Below are positions 7,747 to 15,897 of a stretch of 64,000 nt of DNA, piece by piece. The stretch is taken from NCBI RefSeq assembly GCF_015560805.1, contig NZ_JADMSO010000013.1:16251-80250 (forward strand), written 5' to 3'. The position numbers and the translations under genes were made by a program. Numbering within the stretch: the first letter of the stretch is position 1; every line of letters begins with the position of its first letter. The DNA is from Mediterraneibacter glycyrrhizinilyticus (GTDB taxonomy: Bacteria; Bacillota; Clostridia; Lachnospirales; Lachnospiraceae). The notes beneath the pieces are model-generated. The model worked only from the letters and a program-made list of their open reading frames with translations, was not told the DNA's origin and searched no databases.

Positions 7747-8322
7747 ATGAGCATTATAAAATCATTGGAAAAAAGAAGAACATATTATAATCTTGATAAG
7801 AAGATACCGATTTCAGAACAAGAGGTCGAAGAAAAAGTAAAAAAAGTGACTGAATTAGTGCCTGATGCATTTAACATGAAAAGCGCGCGAGTTGTGCTCG
7901 TGTTTGGTGAAAAACATGAGCAGTTATGGGACGAGATTTATGATGTGTTTGAAGGAAAAGTACCGAGGGAGAAACTAGATTTATTTAAGAACGGAGCAGG
8001 AACAATATTATTTTTATATGATCAGGATATTGTTAAGAAAATGCAGGAACAATTTCATACATATGCGGATAATTTTCCGATTTGGGCTAATCAGGCAAAC
8101 GGAATGCTCCAGATTGTGATGTGGAGTATGTTAAGGGAACTTAATATCGGAGCGTCTTTGCAGCACTATAATCCGATAATAGATGCAAAAGTTAAGGAGC
8201 TTTTTGATATACCTGAAAGCTGCATGTTAGTAGCGCAAATGCCGTTCGGAGGCATTAAAAAGGAGCCGGATGAAAAGGAGAAAGAGGATATAAATAAAAG
8301 AGTCAGCGTTGTAAGATCGTAA
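7747..8322 (+). CDS. Frm2/Hbn1-like nitroreductase family protein
   Basis: This 191-aa flavoprotein of the nitroreductase superfamily is of the short type related to fungal Frm2 (fatty-acid repression mutant protein). It has RRTYYNLDKKIPIS at the N terminus, AFNMKSARVVLVFG, a YADNFPIWANQANGML core and the flavin-site strand GASLQHYNPIID. The family reduces nitroaromatics or quinones with NAD(P)H. It lies 44 nt after pirin without a terminator, so it is the third gene of the MarR operon. A terminator follows 15 nt after its stop. Confidence 0.88.
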   Translation: MSIIKSLEKRRTYYNLDKKIPISEQEVEEKVKKVTELVPDAFNMKSARVVLVFGEKHEQLWDEIYDVFEGKVPREKLDLFKNGAGTILFLYDQDIVKKMQEQFHTYADNFPIWANQANGMLQIVMWSMLRELNIGASLQHYNPIIDAKVKELFDIPESCMLVAQMPFGGIKKEPDEKEKEDINKRVSVVRS

Positions 8323-8337
8323 ATAAGATTTCAATGA

Positions 8338-8372
8338 AACCGATGTGCAGAAAAGTCACGTCGGTTTTTCTG
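8338..8372 (+). terminator. Terminator of the marR-pirin-nitroreductase operon
   Basis: A 10-bp stem (8338-8347 with 8357-8366), one G:T pair, is followed by TTTTTCTGTGTTT. Confidence 0.85.
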
Positions 8373-8451
8373 TGTTTACAGGAAATTTTCAAAGAGATAT
8401 ATAAAGAATAAGTGTAGATGTTTGAACTGCGAAAGAATCAAATTAGTTGAA

Positions 8452-8508
8452 ATATACATGAAATGGAAGATTGGTAATATATACATGGAATAGAAACTAC
8501 AATATAAT
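8452..8508 (+). promoter_or_regulatory. Promoter region of the adhesin with two direct repeats
   Basis: A 17-bp sequence beginning ATATACATG occurs at 8452-8468 and again at 8479-8495 with two changes, a 27-bp period. A TATAAT -10 lies at 8503-8508. There is no good -35, and the second repeat occupies that place, so the repeats may bind an activator. Confidence 0.45.
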
Positions 8509-8567
8509 TAATAGGGACTTCCAAGGAAGAAAGTTAAAACAGAAGAATACGAAGGAGGGAGGAAGAG

Positions 8568-10574
8568 ATGAAAAATAGAGCGCTTGCGATCGGGACGGCT
8601 GTTATAGTATTGCTAGGCTTGATTTCATTACCGGTATCGGCTGACGAAAGGAGATATGAAGTTTCTGATTTTGAACAGTTTAAAACTGCTGTCGCAGAAA
8701 TAAATAATAAGCCTTTAGATGGAACATATACGATTAGCCTGACGGGAGACATTAATTTTGGAAGCACCGGATTTGACTGTATATTTTCCAGAAATGTAGA
8801 GATACTCGGAAATGGGTATATGATTGATCTCGGCGATCAGTTGTCTCATGGAGAACTTCGCGTAAGAAACAATGCCGTTTTATCATTGGGGAAAAGTAAT
8901 GGTACGGATAATGAGAATCGGCTCAAGATCACAACTTCTGCACTTAAACGTTCAGCAGCGTTGGTGCAGATCGGGCAGCGAAGTGAAATAGCCGTGTTAA
9001 ATATGTACGATGGCGTGGAACTAACAGGATGCGTGACGAACGGGGCATCGCTGGCATCTGCTGTTAATATTAACAATGGAGAGTTCAATATGTACGGCGG
9101 CAGTATTCATGAAAATATAAATGAAGCTATCGCCGGGATGGGGGGAGCCGTTGCAGGACATGGCAATTATGGAAAAGTTACCTTTAATATGTATGGCGGA
9201 GCAATCCGGGAAAATAAGGTAGTCACGAATTATGCGGGCAGCGGAGGGGGTATTTTTTTAGCTGAGGCAGAATTTAATATGTACGGCGGGGAGATTATCG
9301 GAAATATAATAGAAAGGACGAAAGACAACGCACAAGGATACGGCGGCGGAGTAATGATATTTGGTGGAAACGCTGTATTGAGCGGCGGAGAAGTATCCAA
9401 TAATACAGGGGCAGTCGTTGGTGGCGGTATCTTTACAGATGATAAAGCGAATGTTGTAATAAAAGATGGATTTCGCGTAGTTGGGAACGGGGCTCTGGCA
9501 GGCGGAGGGATTGGGAATAACGGAGAGCGGATGGTTATCGAAAACGGGGCTGTCATTGCCAATAATACTGCTGTTTTAAAGGGGGATGATATTGCGCATT
9601 ATGGGAAATCGCTTACATTGGCTCCGGCTGAAAATATGAATACAACGCTTTTGACAGACGGATCTAACGAATGGATCACAGGATGGTATGTAGATGATCC
9701 CCGCTGGCAGAAAGACAGTGCGCGAGAAGTGGATGTGACATTCCCATTAGAAAAAGTTACTACATTTCTGAAAGCTGCATATAAAACCAGTAATGTGGTG
9801 CGATATCATTTTGAAAGTATTTCGGAGGAGGAACTTCCGGACGAAGTTGCGGAACTACTTCCGATTGACACAGGGGCGTATAATCTGGGAGATATTGTTA
9901 TTCCTATTCAGCCGATAAAAATAAGCGTGGCAGTAGAAACGGGCATGTGGGAATTCAAAGGATATGACTCTGACAAAAAAATAATAGAAAAAGCAACGAC
10001 AGAATTTATCGGTTCATGGGAATTTAAGCCAAAAGCGAGTGTTTTGAATGAGGCTCCGACTATTCAGGCACATGATAAAACGATCAATATAGGAGATTTA
10101 TTTGATCCGTTAGACGGTGTAAGTGCGAATGATAAGGAAGACGGGGTTTTAGAAATAACAATGGATCATATCATTGAGAACAACGTGAATACGGAACAGG
10201 CAGGAACATACAATGTTATTTACAAAGTGAGCGATTCGCAAGGCGCATCTGTAAGCAAAAGAATTATCGTAACAGTAGTAGAGAAGACGAAGCCTTTGGA
10301 TCCGGGGAACAATCCAAATGATAAAAAAACGGATCCGGAGCCGCCAGATCCGAAAGAACCGAAAGAGAGTGATACTACAAAGCCAATAAAACCGGAGAAA
10401 CAGCCAGAACCGGATAAAACAGAAAGAAAGACTTCCCAACCGGATACAGTAAAGGTATCTGTTGTTCCAAAGACCGGAGATCGGTCAAACATTCAAGTAT
10501 ACAAAGTTTTGTCTGCGGGAATGATAAGTTTGTTGATCATTTTGTTTAGAAGAAAGAAAAAAACAAAGAGATAA
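8568..10574 (+). CDS. Wall-anchored beta-helix/SHIRT-domain surface protein
   Basis: This 668-aa secreted surface protein has a signal peptide at 1-26 (cleavage near PVSA-DE). Residues about 60-360 hold glycine-rich repeats such as FNMYGGSIHEN, typical of a right-handed beta-helix. A SHIRT-like domain follows (about 408-484; TGMWEFKGYDSD and FIGSWEFKP). An Ig/DUF5011-like domain (about 496-572; SANDKEDG and AGTYNVIYKVSD) and a Pro/Lys-rich linker come next. The C terminus has VPKTGD (633-638), a hydrophobic helix and the tail RRKKKTKR. This is a sortase signal with Val in place of Leu. The likely role is adhesion to host or mucus. A single-gene unit with its own terminator, in A+T-rich DNA. 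Confidence 0.88.
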   Translation: MKNRALAIGTAVIVLLGLISLPVSADERRYEVSDFEQFKTAVAEINNKPLDGTYTISLTGDINFGSTGFDCIFSRNVEILGNGYMIDLGDQLSHGELRVRNNAVLSLGKSNGTDNENRLKITTSALKRSAALVQIGQRSEIAVLNMYDGVELTGCVTNGASLASAVNINNGEFNMYGGSIHENINEAIAGMGGAVAGHGNYGKVTFNMYGGAIRENKVVTNYAGSGGGIFLAEAEFNMYGGEIIGNIIERTKDNAQGYGGGVMIFGGNAVLSGGEVSNNTGAVVGGGIFTDDKANVVIKDGFRVVGNGALAGGGIGNNGERMVIENGAVIANNTAVLKGDDIAHYGKSLTLAPAENMNTTLLTDGSNEWITGWYVDDPRWQKDSAREVDVTFPLEKVTTFLKAAYKTSNVVRYHFESISEEELPDEVAELLPIDTGAYNLGDIVIPIQPIKISVAVETGMWEFKGYDSDKKIIEKATTEFIGSWEFKPKASVLNEAPTIQAHDKTINIGDLFDPLDGVSANDKEDGVLEITMDHIIENNVNTEQAGTYNVIYKVSDSQGASVSKRIIVTVVEKTKPLDPGNNPNDKKTDPEPPDPKEPKESDTTKPIKPEKQPEPDKTERKTSQPDTVKVSVVPKTGDRSNIQVYKVLSAGMISLLIILFRRKKKTKR

Positions 10575-10629
10575 GACGACATATGTCGGCGGATAGAGAT
10601 TAGTATATGTGGTAAGTTATTTCAAGAAA

Positions 10630-10681
10630 GGGCTGTCGCTTTAACGATGATTAATAAATCGTGAAGCGGCAGTCTCTTTTT
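10630..10681 (+). terminator. Terminator after the adhesin gene
   Basis: A long imperfect stem of about 16 bp (10631-10650 with about 10658-10675) ends in CTCTTTTT. Confidence 0.75.
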
Positions 10682-10912
10682 GTGGTTTTGCTATACAGCA
10701 GTTTTATTTTTATGCGAACGGCGGTATTTATATATGTTCTCTTTTGATGCCATGTGAAATTCAGGGTATCTCTAAAGAACAGGTATATGAATTTTTTTAA
10801 GTGTTTGATATAATGTAGGGTATGTTTACGGAAATAGAGAAAAGAATTCTTTACAGTTTTATCAAAAGAATTGCAAGATATCCTGAACTGTTTGCAAATG
10901 GGCAAGTATGAA
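10682..10912. other. A+T-rich intergenic stretch before the methyltransferase
   Basis: No gene is supported. An extended -10 (TGATATAAT, 10806-10814) could drive the downstream region; no matching -35 is clear. Confidence 0.35.
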
Positions 10913-11013
10913 AAACATGCAGTTTCGCTATCCGATTATTTTGCAAAATGTATAAAGAAAAAACGGGCATTCCAGCACAAAGAAAGCTGTGGAACTCAAA
11001 TCATCAGAAATGA
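10913..11013 (+). pseudogene. Possible AraC-type HTH C-terminal remnant, frameshifted
   Basis: One frame reads KHAVSLSDYFAKCIKK and, after a one-base shift within the A run at 10958-10963, continues TGIPAQRKLWN to a TGA at 11011. This resembles the last helix of AraC-family regulators (SDYFAKxFKKxTGxxP). Adding one A restores a single frame. The rest of the gene is not recognisable upstream. It is short, so the assignment is tentative. Confidence 0.35.
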
Positions 11014-11060
11014 ATGGAGAGTAAGCTGCAGAAGTGCGGAATGAACAGGAGGAAAAGTGA

Positions 11061-11288
11061 ATGATGACATATATTAGTTTGTTCAGTAGCGCCGGAGTAG
11101 GGTGTTATGGGTTCAAGCTGGAAGATTTTAGTTGTATAGCGACAAATGAACTGATTGAACGCAGACTAAAAATTCAAAAATACAATAATAAATGTAAATA
11201 CGACAGTGGATATATTTGTGGAGATATTACTACAAACGAAGTAAAAGAGCGTTTATTTGAACAAATAGATCTTTGGAAGAAAAATTAA
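11061..11288 (+). pseudogene. N-terminal fragment of a C5-cytosine DNA methyltransferase
   Basis: This 75-residue frame starts with a good ribosome site (AGGAGG, 11049-11054) and carries methyltransferase motif I, YISLFSSAGVGCYGF, which binds S-adenosylmethionine, and motif II (CIATNELIERR). The frame stops at 11286-11288. The rest of the enzyme, starting before the catalytic Pro-Cys motif, continues in another frame. One extra A in the AAAAA run at 11280-11284 would join the frames as WKKKLKRVDVV. So this is one gene broken by a single-base deletion, a phase-variable switch, or a sequencing error. Confidence 0.8.
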
Positions 11289-13159
11289 AGAGAGTTGACG
11301 TTGTGATTGCGACGCCTCCTTGCCAGGGAATGTCAGTCGCGAATCATAAGAAAAAGGAACAGGAGATCATAAGAAACTCTCTTGTTGTAGAATCAATAAA
11401 AATAATTAAAAAGGTTCGACCAAGATTCTTTGTTTTAGAAAACGTACCGGCTTTTATGAAGACAATATGTACGGATATAGATGGTGTTAATAAACCGATA
11501 TCGGAGGCAATTCAAAATAATCTGGGCGGTTTTTATTCTTATATTGCTCAGTTGATTAATTTTAAGAATTATGGAGCATGTTCCAGCAGACAACGAACAG
11601 TTGTAATTGGCGTGGCAAATGATTATGCAGATGAAATTTCTCCTATGGAGTTGTTTCCGGATTTTGTTGAAGAAAAAACACTGAGAGATGTTATTGGAGG
11701 TTTGCCGGCATTAAAAGAGTTCGGAGAGATCGATCATACAGATATCTATCATTCGTTCAGGATGTATCCGGAACATATGAGGGAGTGGATTATGGATTTG
11801 GATGAAGGGGAATCTGCATTTGACAATGAAGATGATAAAAAGAAAACACATCAGATAAAAGACGGGAAACTGATCATTAATCAGCAGAAAAACGGAGATA
11901 AATACCGGCGTCAGATTTGGGATAAGGTAGGACCTTGTATTCATACTCGTAATGACCAGCTTGCTAGCCAAAATACAATTCGTCCGGAGGATGACAGAGT
12001 ATTTAGCATTAGAGAATTGATGCTTATGATGACAGTGCCGCATGATTTTAAATGGGTTGATCAATCGTTTGATGATTTGAATCAAATGTCATTGACCGAT
12101 AAACGGAAGTTTCTAAAAAAAGAAGAAATTAAGATACGACAATCATTGGGCGAAGCGGTGCCTACGGTTATTTTTCAACAAATTGCCCATAAGATGAAAG
12201 CGGTATTGCAAAATCCACCATTGAGTACAGCGGAAATAAATAAAATTGTTTCGGGGAGAGCGTTTAACAACACAGAAGAACTTATTGAATTTATAAATAA
12301 AAATCCATTGAATTTGCCGATATCAGCATTAAGCCGCATCGCGGAACTTTCAAATACGAAACGGACAGATAATGCTGCTTTTTTTACGAGTAAGTCTCTC
12401 ATAACTGAGATGATGAAAAATCTTCCTGTTATTGAGAAGAAAAAAGTCAAAATTTTAGAACCGTCGGTTGGAGTTGGTAATTTTATTCCGTTGATTATTG
12501 AGAAATTTAAAGATAAAGATGTGGAACTTGATTTAGTGGATATTGATGCAGATAATATGGAAGTGTTAAATGCAATTCTTGGGAAATATAACATACCTGA
12601 AAATATAAAGATTCGTTATATTGTGGACGATTTTCTGCTTCATTCCTTTGAGGAAATGTACGACTATGTTATTGGAAATCTGCCGTTTTTCAAAATGAAA
12701 TCCTCTGACAAATTATTATCCAAGTATAAAGAGGCGGCGATCAACAAAGAAACAACAAATATCTGTTCATTTTTTCTCGATAAAGCGGAGTTAATTGGGA
12801 ATTATGTTATGCTTGTTTTTCCCAAATTTTTATTGAATACTCCGGAATTTGAGGAGACGAGAACTTATATATCTAAGAAAGCGGTTGAATGTATTATAGA
12901 TTTTGGAGAAAAAGGTTTTCCGGGAGTATTAATTGAGACGATCGCAATTTTTATTAATAATATGGCAAAGCCGAATAAGACGAGAGTTTTTTCATATCCC
13001 AGACAAATAAGACTGCTCCAGAAGCAAAAGTATATTTTGGATAATAAGCTGCCTTATTGGATTATTTATCGGAATGAAAAGTTCGATGAAGAACTGAAGA
13101 AATTAAAATTCGATGTGTTTACGGTGTTTAGAGACAGACAAATTAAGAATCGTGTATAG
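11273..13159 (+). pseudogene. Bifunctional C5-cytosine/N6-adenine DNA methyltransferase, main part, 3'-truncated
   Basis: This 628-codon frame continues the cytosine methyltransferase: motif IV ATPPCQGMS (catalytic Cys), motif VI LENVPAF, motif VIII SSRQRTVVIG and motif X EAVPTVIFQQIAHKM. A second methyltransferase follows from about residue 370: EPSVGVGNFIP (AdoMet site) and GNLPFF, the NPPF-like catalytic motif of N6-adenine enzymes. Type IIS systems of the Alw26I/Eco31I/Esp3I group methylate C on one strand and A on the other, so this fusion fits that specificity. The protein ends at FRDRQIKNRV, where adenine methyltransferases normally go on into a target-recognition domain. No restriction enzyme gene is nearby. 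A dispersed repeat starts 4 nt after the stop. Confidence 0.8.
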
Positions 13160-13163
13160 TTCA

Positions 13164-13240
13164 AGCATCAGTGTACGAGGGGAATTACGCAGTTGAGATT
13201 TGCTCTTAATCGACCGTTTTCCCCCTTGTACACCGACGCT
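13164..13240 (+). repeat. Dispersed palindromic repeat, copy A
   Basis: This 77-bp element has imperfect terminal inverted repeats of about 21 bp. Its right end is CTTGTACACCGACGCT and its left end AGCATCAGTGTACGAGG. The right arm recurs near 18923 (minus strand), 42961 and 58989; AATTACGC(A/G)GTT inside is shared with the 58989 copy. It lies 4 nt after the truncated methyltransferase. Confidence 0.75.
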
Positions 13241-13284
13241 AAGATTATCAAATCACAAAAAAGATGAAAATCCTCCGGTTGATG

Positions 13285-13293
13285 TGGTATAAT
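13285..13293 (+). promoter_or_regulatory. Extended -10 promoter of pncB
   Basis: TGGTATAAT at 13285-13293 is an extended -10. No good -35 is seen. It lies 30 nt before the pncB start. Confidence 0.6.
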
Positions 13294-13322
13294 GTAACGA
13301 AAAACGGAAAGGAATTAGATTT

Positions 13323-14774
13323 ATGAGTGCTCAGAATCTTACGCTGCTGACAGATCTGTACGAATTGACGATGATGCAGGGATATTTTGAAACCCAGGAA
13401 AATGAAACCGTCGTGTTTGACGTCTTTTTCCGGGAGAACCCGAACAAATCCGGATATTCTGTGATGGCAGGTCTTGAGCAGGTCATTGAATATATCAAAA
13501 ATTTGAATTTTTCTTATGAGGATGTGGATTATCTGCGGAAGCTGGGGATCTTCAGTGAAGATTTTCTTCAATATTTAAGCGGATTCCATTTCAGCGGAGA
13601 CATTTATGCGATCCCGGAGGGGACGGTTGTCTTCCCGAAAGAACCGCTTTTGAAAGTGATCGCGCCGATCATGGAAGCGCAGCTTGTGGAGACGGCGATC
13701 CTCAATATCATCAATCATCAGTGTCTGATCGCGACGAAGACTTCGCGTGTTGTCTATGCGGCGGAGGGTGACGGCATTATGGAATTCGGACTGCGGCGTG
13801 CGCAGGGCCCGGATGCGGGGCTGTACGGCGCGCGTGCGGCGATGATCGGCGGATGTGTCGGAACGTCCAATGTGCTGGCAGGAAAATTGTTCAACGTTCC
13901 GGTGATGGGAACGCATGCGCACAGCTGGATCATGAGCTTCCCGGATGAATATACCGCGTTCAAAGAATATGCGAAATTATATCCGAATGCGTGCACGCTT
14001 CTTGTGGATACTTACGATACGCTGAAATCCGGTGTGCCAAATGCGATCCGAGTCTTTCGGGAGATGCGGGATGCCGGGATCAAGCCGAAGTCATACGGTA
14101 TCCGGCTGGACTCCGGAGACTTGGCATATTTATCAAAGAAAGCGCGGAAAATGCTGGACGAGGCAGGCTTTGAAGATGCGGTGATCGCAGCGTCCAATGA
14201 TCTGGATGAGATTTTGATCCATGATCTGAAGATGCAGGATGCGGCGATCACGTCATGGGGTGTGGGAACGAATCTGATCACATCCAAAGACTGCCCGTCT
14301 TTCGGCGGTGTTTATAAGCTGGCGGCGATCCAGAATGCGGACGGGGAATTTGTGCCGAAGATCAAACTTTCGGAAAACACGGAAAAGATCACAAATCCGG
14401 GAAACAAAACGATTTATCGTGTATATGATAAAGAGACCGGGAAAATCCGGGCGGATCTGATCTGTTTTGTCGGAGAGACATTTGACACAGCAGAAGAATT
14501 ACTTTTGTTTGATCCGAGTGCGACATGGAAAAAGACAAGACTTCCGGGCGGAAGTTACACAATGCGCGAGATTTTAAAACCGGTGTTCATCAAAGGGGAA
14601 TGTGTTTATGAATCTCCGTCGGTGATGGAAATCGCGGAATACTGCCGGCAGGAGAAAGAGACATTGTGGGAGGAGACGAAGCGTCTGTTCTATCCGCATA
14701 AGATGTATGTCGATCTGTCACAGAAATTATACGACACAAAGGTAAGTCTTTTGAATGAGATGAGCCAGAAATAA
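13323..14774 (+). CDS. pncB: Nicotinate phosphoribosyltransferase
   Basis: This 483-aa enzyme of NAD salvage joins nicotinate and PRPP to form nicotinate mononucleotide. Family signatures are LLTDLYELTMMQGYF at the N terminus, FRENPNKSGYSVMAGLE, the catalytic-loop region IMEFGLRRAQGPDAG, GTHAHSWIMSF and the PRPP-binding part YGIRLDSGDLAYLS. Length and order match the clostridial family. AAAGGA precedes the ATG, and an extended -10 lies 30 nt upstream. It marks the return to core chromosome with higher G+C than the preceding 13 kb. ddl and murF follow in the same direction, though nothing links them functionally. Confidence 0.97.
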   Translation: MSAQNLTLLTDLYELTMMQGYFETQENETVVFDVFFRENPNKSGYSVMAGLEQVIEYIKNLNFSYEDVDYLRKLGIFSEDFLQYLSGFHFSGDIYAIPEGTVVFPKEPLLKVIAPIMEAQLVETAILNIINHQCLIATKTSRVVYAAEGDGIMEFGLRRAQGPDAGLYGARAAMIGGCVGTSNVLAGKLFNVPVMGTHAHSWIMSFPDEYTAFKEYAKLYPNACTLLVDTYDTLKSGVPNAIRVFREMRDAGIKPKSYGIRLDSGDLAYLSKKARKMLDEAGFEDAVIAASNDLDEILIHDLKMQDAAITSWGVGTNLITSKDCPSFGGVYKLAAIQNADGEFVPKIKLSENTEKITNPGNKTIYRVYDKETGKIRADLICFVGETFDTAEELLLFDPSATWKKTRLPGGSYTMREILKPVFIKGECVYESPSVMEIAEYCRQEKETLWEETKRLFYPHKMYVDLSQKLYDTKVSLLNEMSQK

Positions 14775-14830
14775 AGCGTCTGAACTGCGGGATTGAAAAT
14801 AATTGATAAGAAATATAAAGGAGAAAAATC

Positions 14831-15886
14831 ATGAAGATTATCGTATTGGCAGGGGGACTGAGTACCGAGCGGGATGTGTCGCTTTCGTCCAGCGCGGGGA
14901 TTTGCCGCACACTGTTGGAGAAAGGACATGATGCATTCCTTTTGGATGTATTTATGGGATTTCCATATGAGAAAGACCGGTTGGAGGAAGTATTTACACT
15001 TCCGGATCATGGGCTGGATATCGTGAAAAATATCAGCGAGGAAGAGCCGGATCTGGCAGCAGTGAAAGCGTCCAGACCGGATCAGTCCGATTGTTTTTTA
15101 GGACCGAATGTCATCGAATTGTGCCGCATGGCGGACATTACATTTTTAGGGCTGCACGGCGGCGAGGGAGAGAACGGAAAGCTGCAGGCGACGTTTGATC
15201 TGCTCGGAATCCGTTACACAGGACCGGATTCCCTCGGCTGTGCGATTGCAATGGATAAAGGGGTGACGAAACAGATTTTCCAGCAGGCGGGAGTAGATAC
15301 GCCGAAAGGTGTCTGCATCCACAAAAATAAAAAGAAAAAAGAGCTGGACGATCTCGGTCTGACACTTCCGGTTGTTGTGAAACCTTGTTCCGGAGGATCG
15401 AGTATCGGCGTATATATCGCGCAGACGGCGGAGGAATACGCAGAAGCTTTGGAAAATTCATTCCGTTACGAGGATGAAGTTGTGATCGAAGAGTATATCA
15501 AAGGGCGTGAGTTTGCGTGCGGCGTGATCGATGGAGAGGCGCTTCCACCGATCGAGATCATTCCGAAGACCGGATTTTTTGATTATGCGAACAAATATCA
15601 GGACGGTGCGACCGAAGAAGTCTGCCCGGCAAATATCAGCGAAGAGATTTCCGAGCGGATGAAAGAGCTGACTGTGCGCGCGTTCCATGCGTTGAAACTG
15701 AATGTGTACAGCCGTGCGGATTTTCTTTTGGATGAAAAGGGAAATCTTTACTGTCTGGAGGTAAATACGCTTCCGGGGATGACTGCGGCAAGTCTGCTTC
15801 CGAAAGAGGCGAATGTAGCCGGGATCGCATATGGAGATCTTTGTGAACTGATCATCAAAAAATCGTTGGAAGCACGGTACGAGTAA
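14831..15886 (+). CDS. ddl: D-alanine--D-alanine ligase
   Basis: This 351-aa ATP-grasp ligase makes the D-Ala-D-Ala dipeptide for peptidoglycan in the cytoplasm. It has LAGGLSTERDVSLSSS at the N terminus, the FLGLHGGEGENG loop, the ATP-binding lid VVKPCSGGSSIGVYIA, the EEYIKGREFACGVI strand and the closing LEVNTLPGMTAASLLPK metal-binding motif. The ATG has AAGGAG about 7 nt upstream. murF follows 11 nt downstream and uses the dipeptide directly, so the pair forms a functional operon. The C-terminal motif does not by itself tell D-Ala-D-Ala from D-Ala-D-Lac specificity, but the ddl-murF context supports D-Ala. Confidence 0.96.
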   Translation: MKIIVLAGGLSTERDVSLSSSAGICRTLLEKGHDAFLLDVFMGFPYEKDRLEEVFTLPDHGLDIVKNISEEEPDLAAVKASRPDQSDCFLGPNVIELCRMADITFLGLHGGEGENGKLQATFDLLGIRYTGPDSLGCAIAMDKGVTKQIFQQAGVDTPKGVCIHKNKKKKELDDLGLTLPVVVKPCSGGSSIGVYIAQTAEEYAEALENSFRYEDEVVIEEYIKGREFACGVIDGEALPPIEIIPKTGFFDYANKYQDGATEEVCPANISEEISERMKELTVRAFHALKLNVYSRADFLLDEKGNLYCLEVNTLPGMTAASLLPKEANVAGIAYGDLCELIIKKSLEARYE

Positions 15887-15897
15887 GGAGCGGATTT

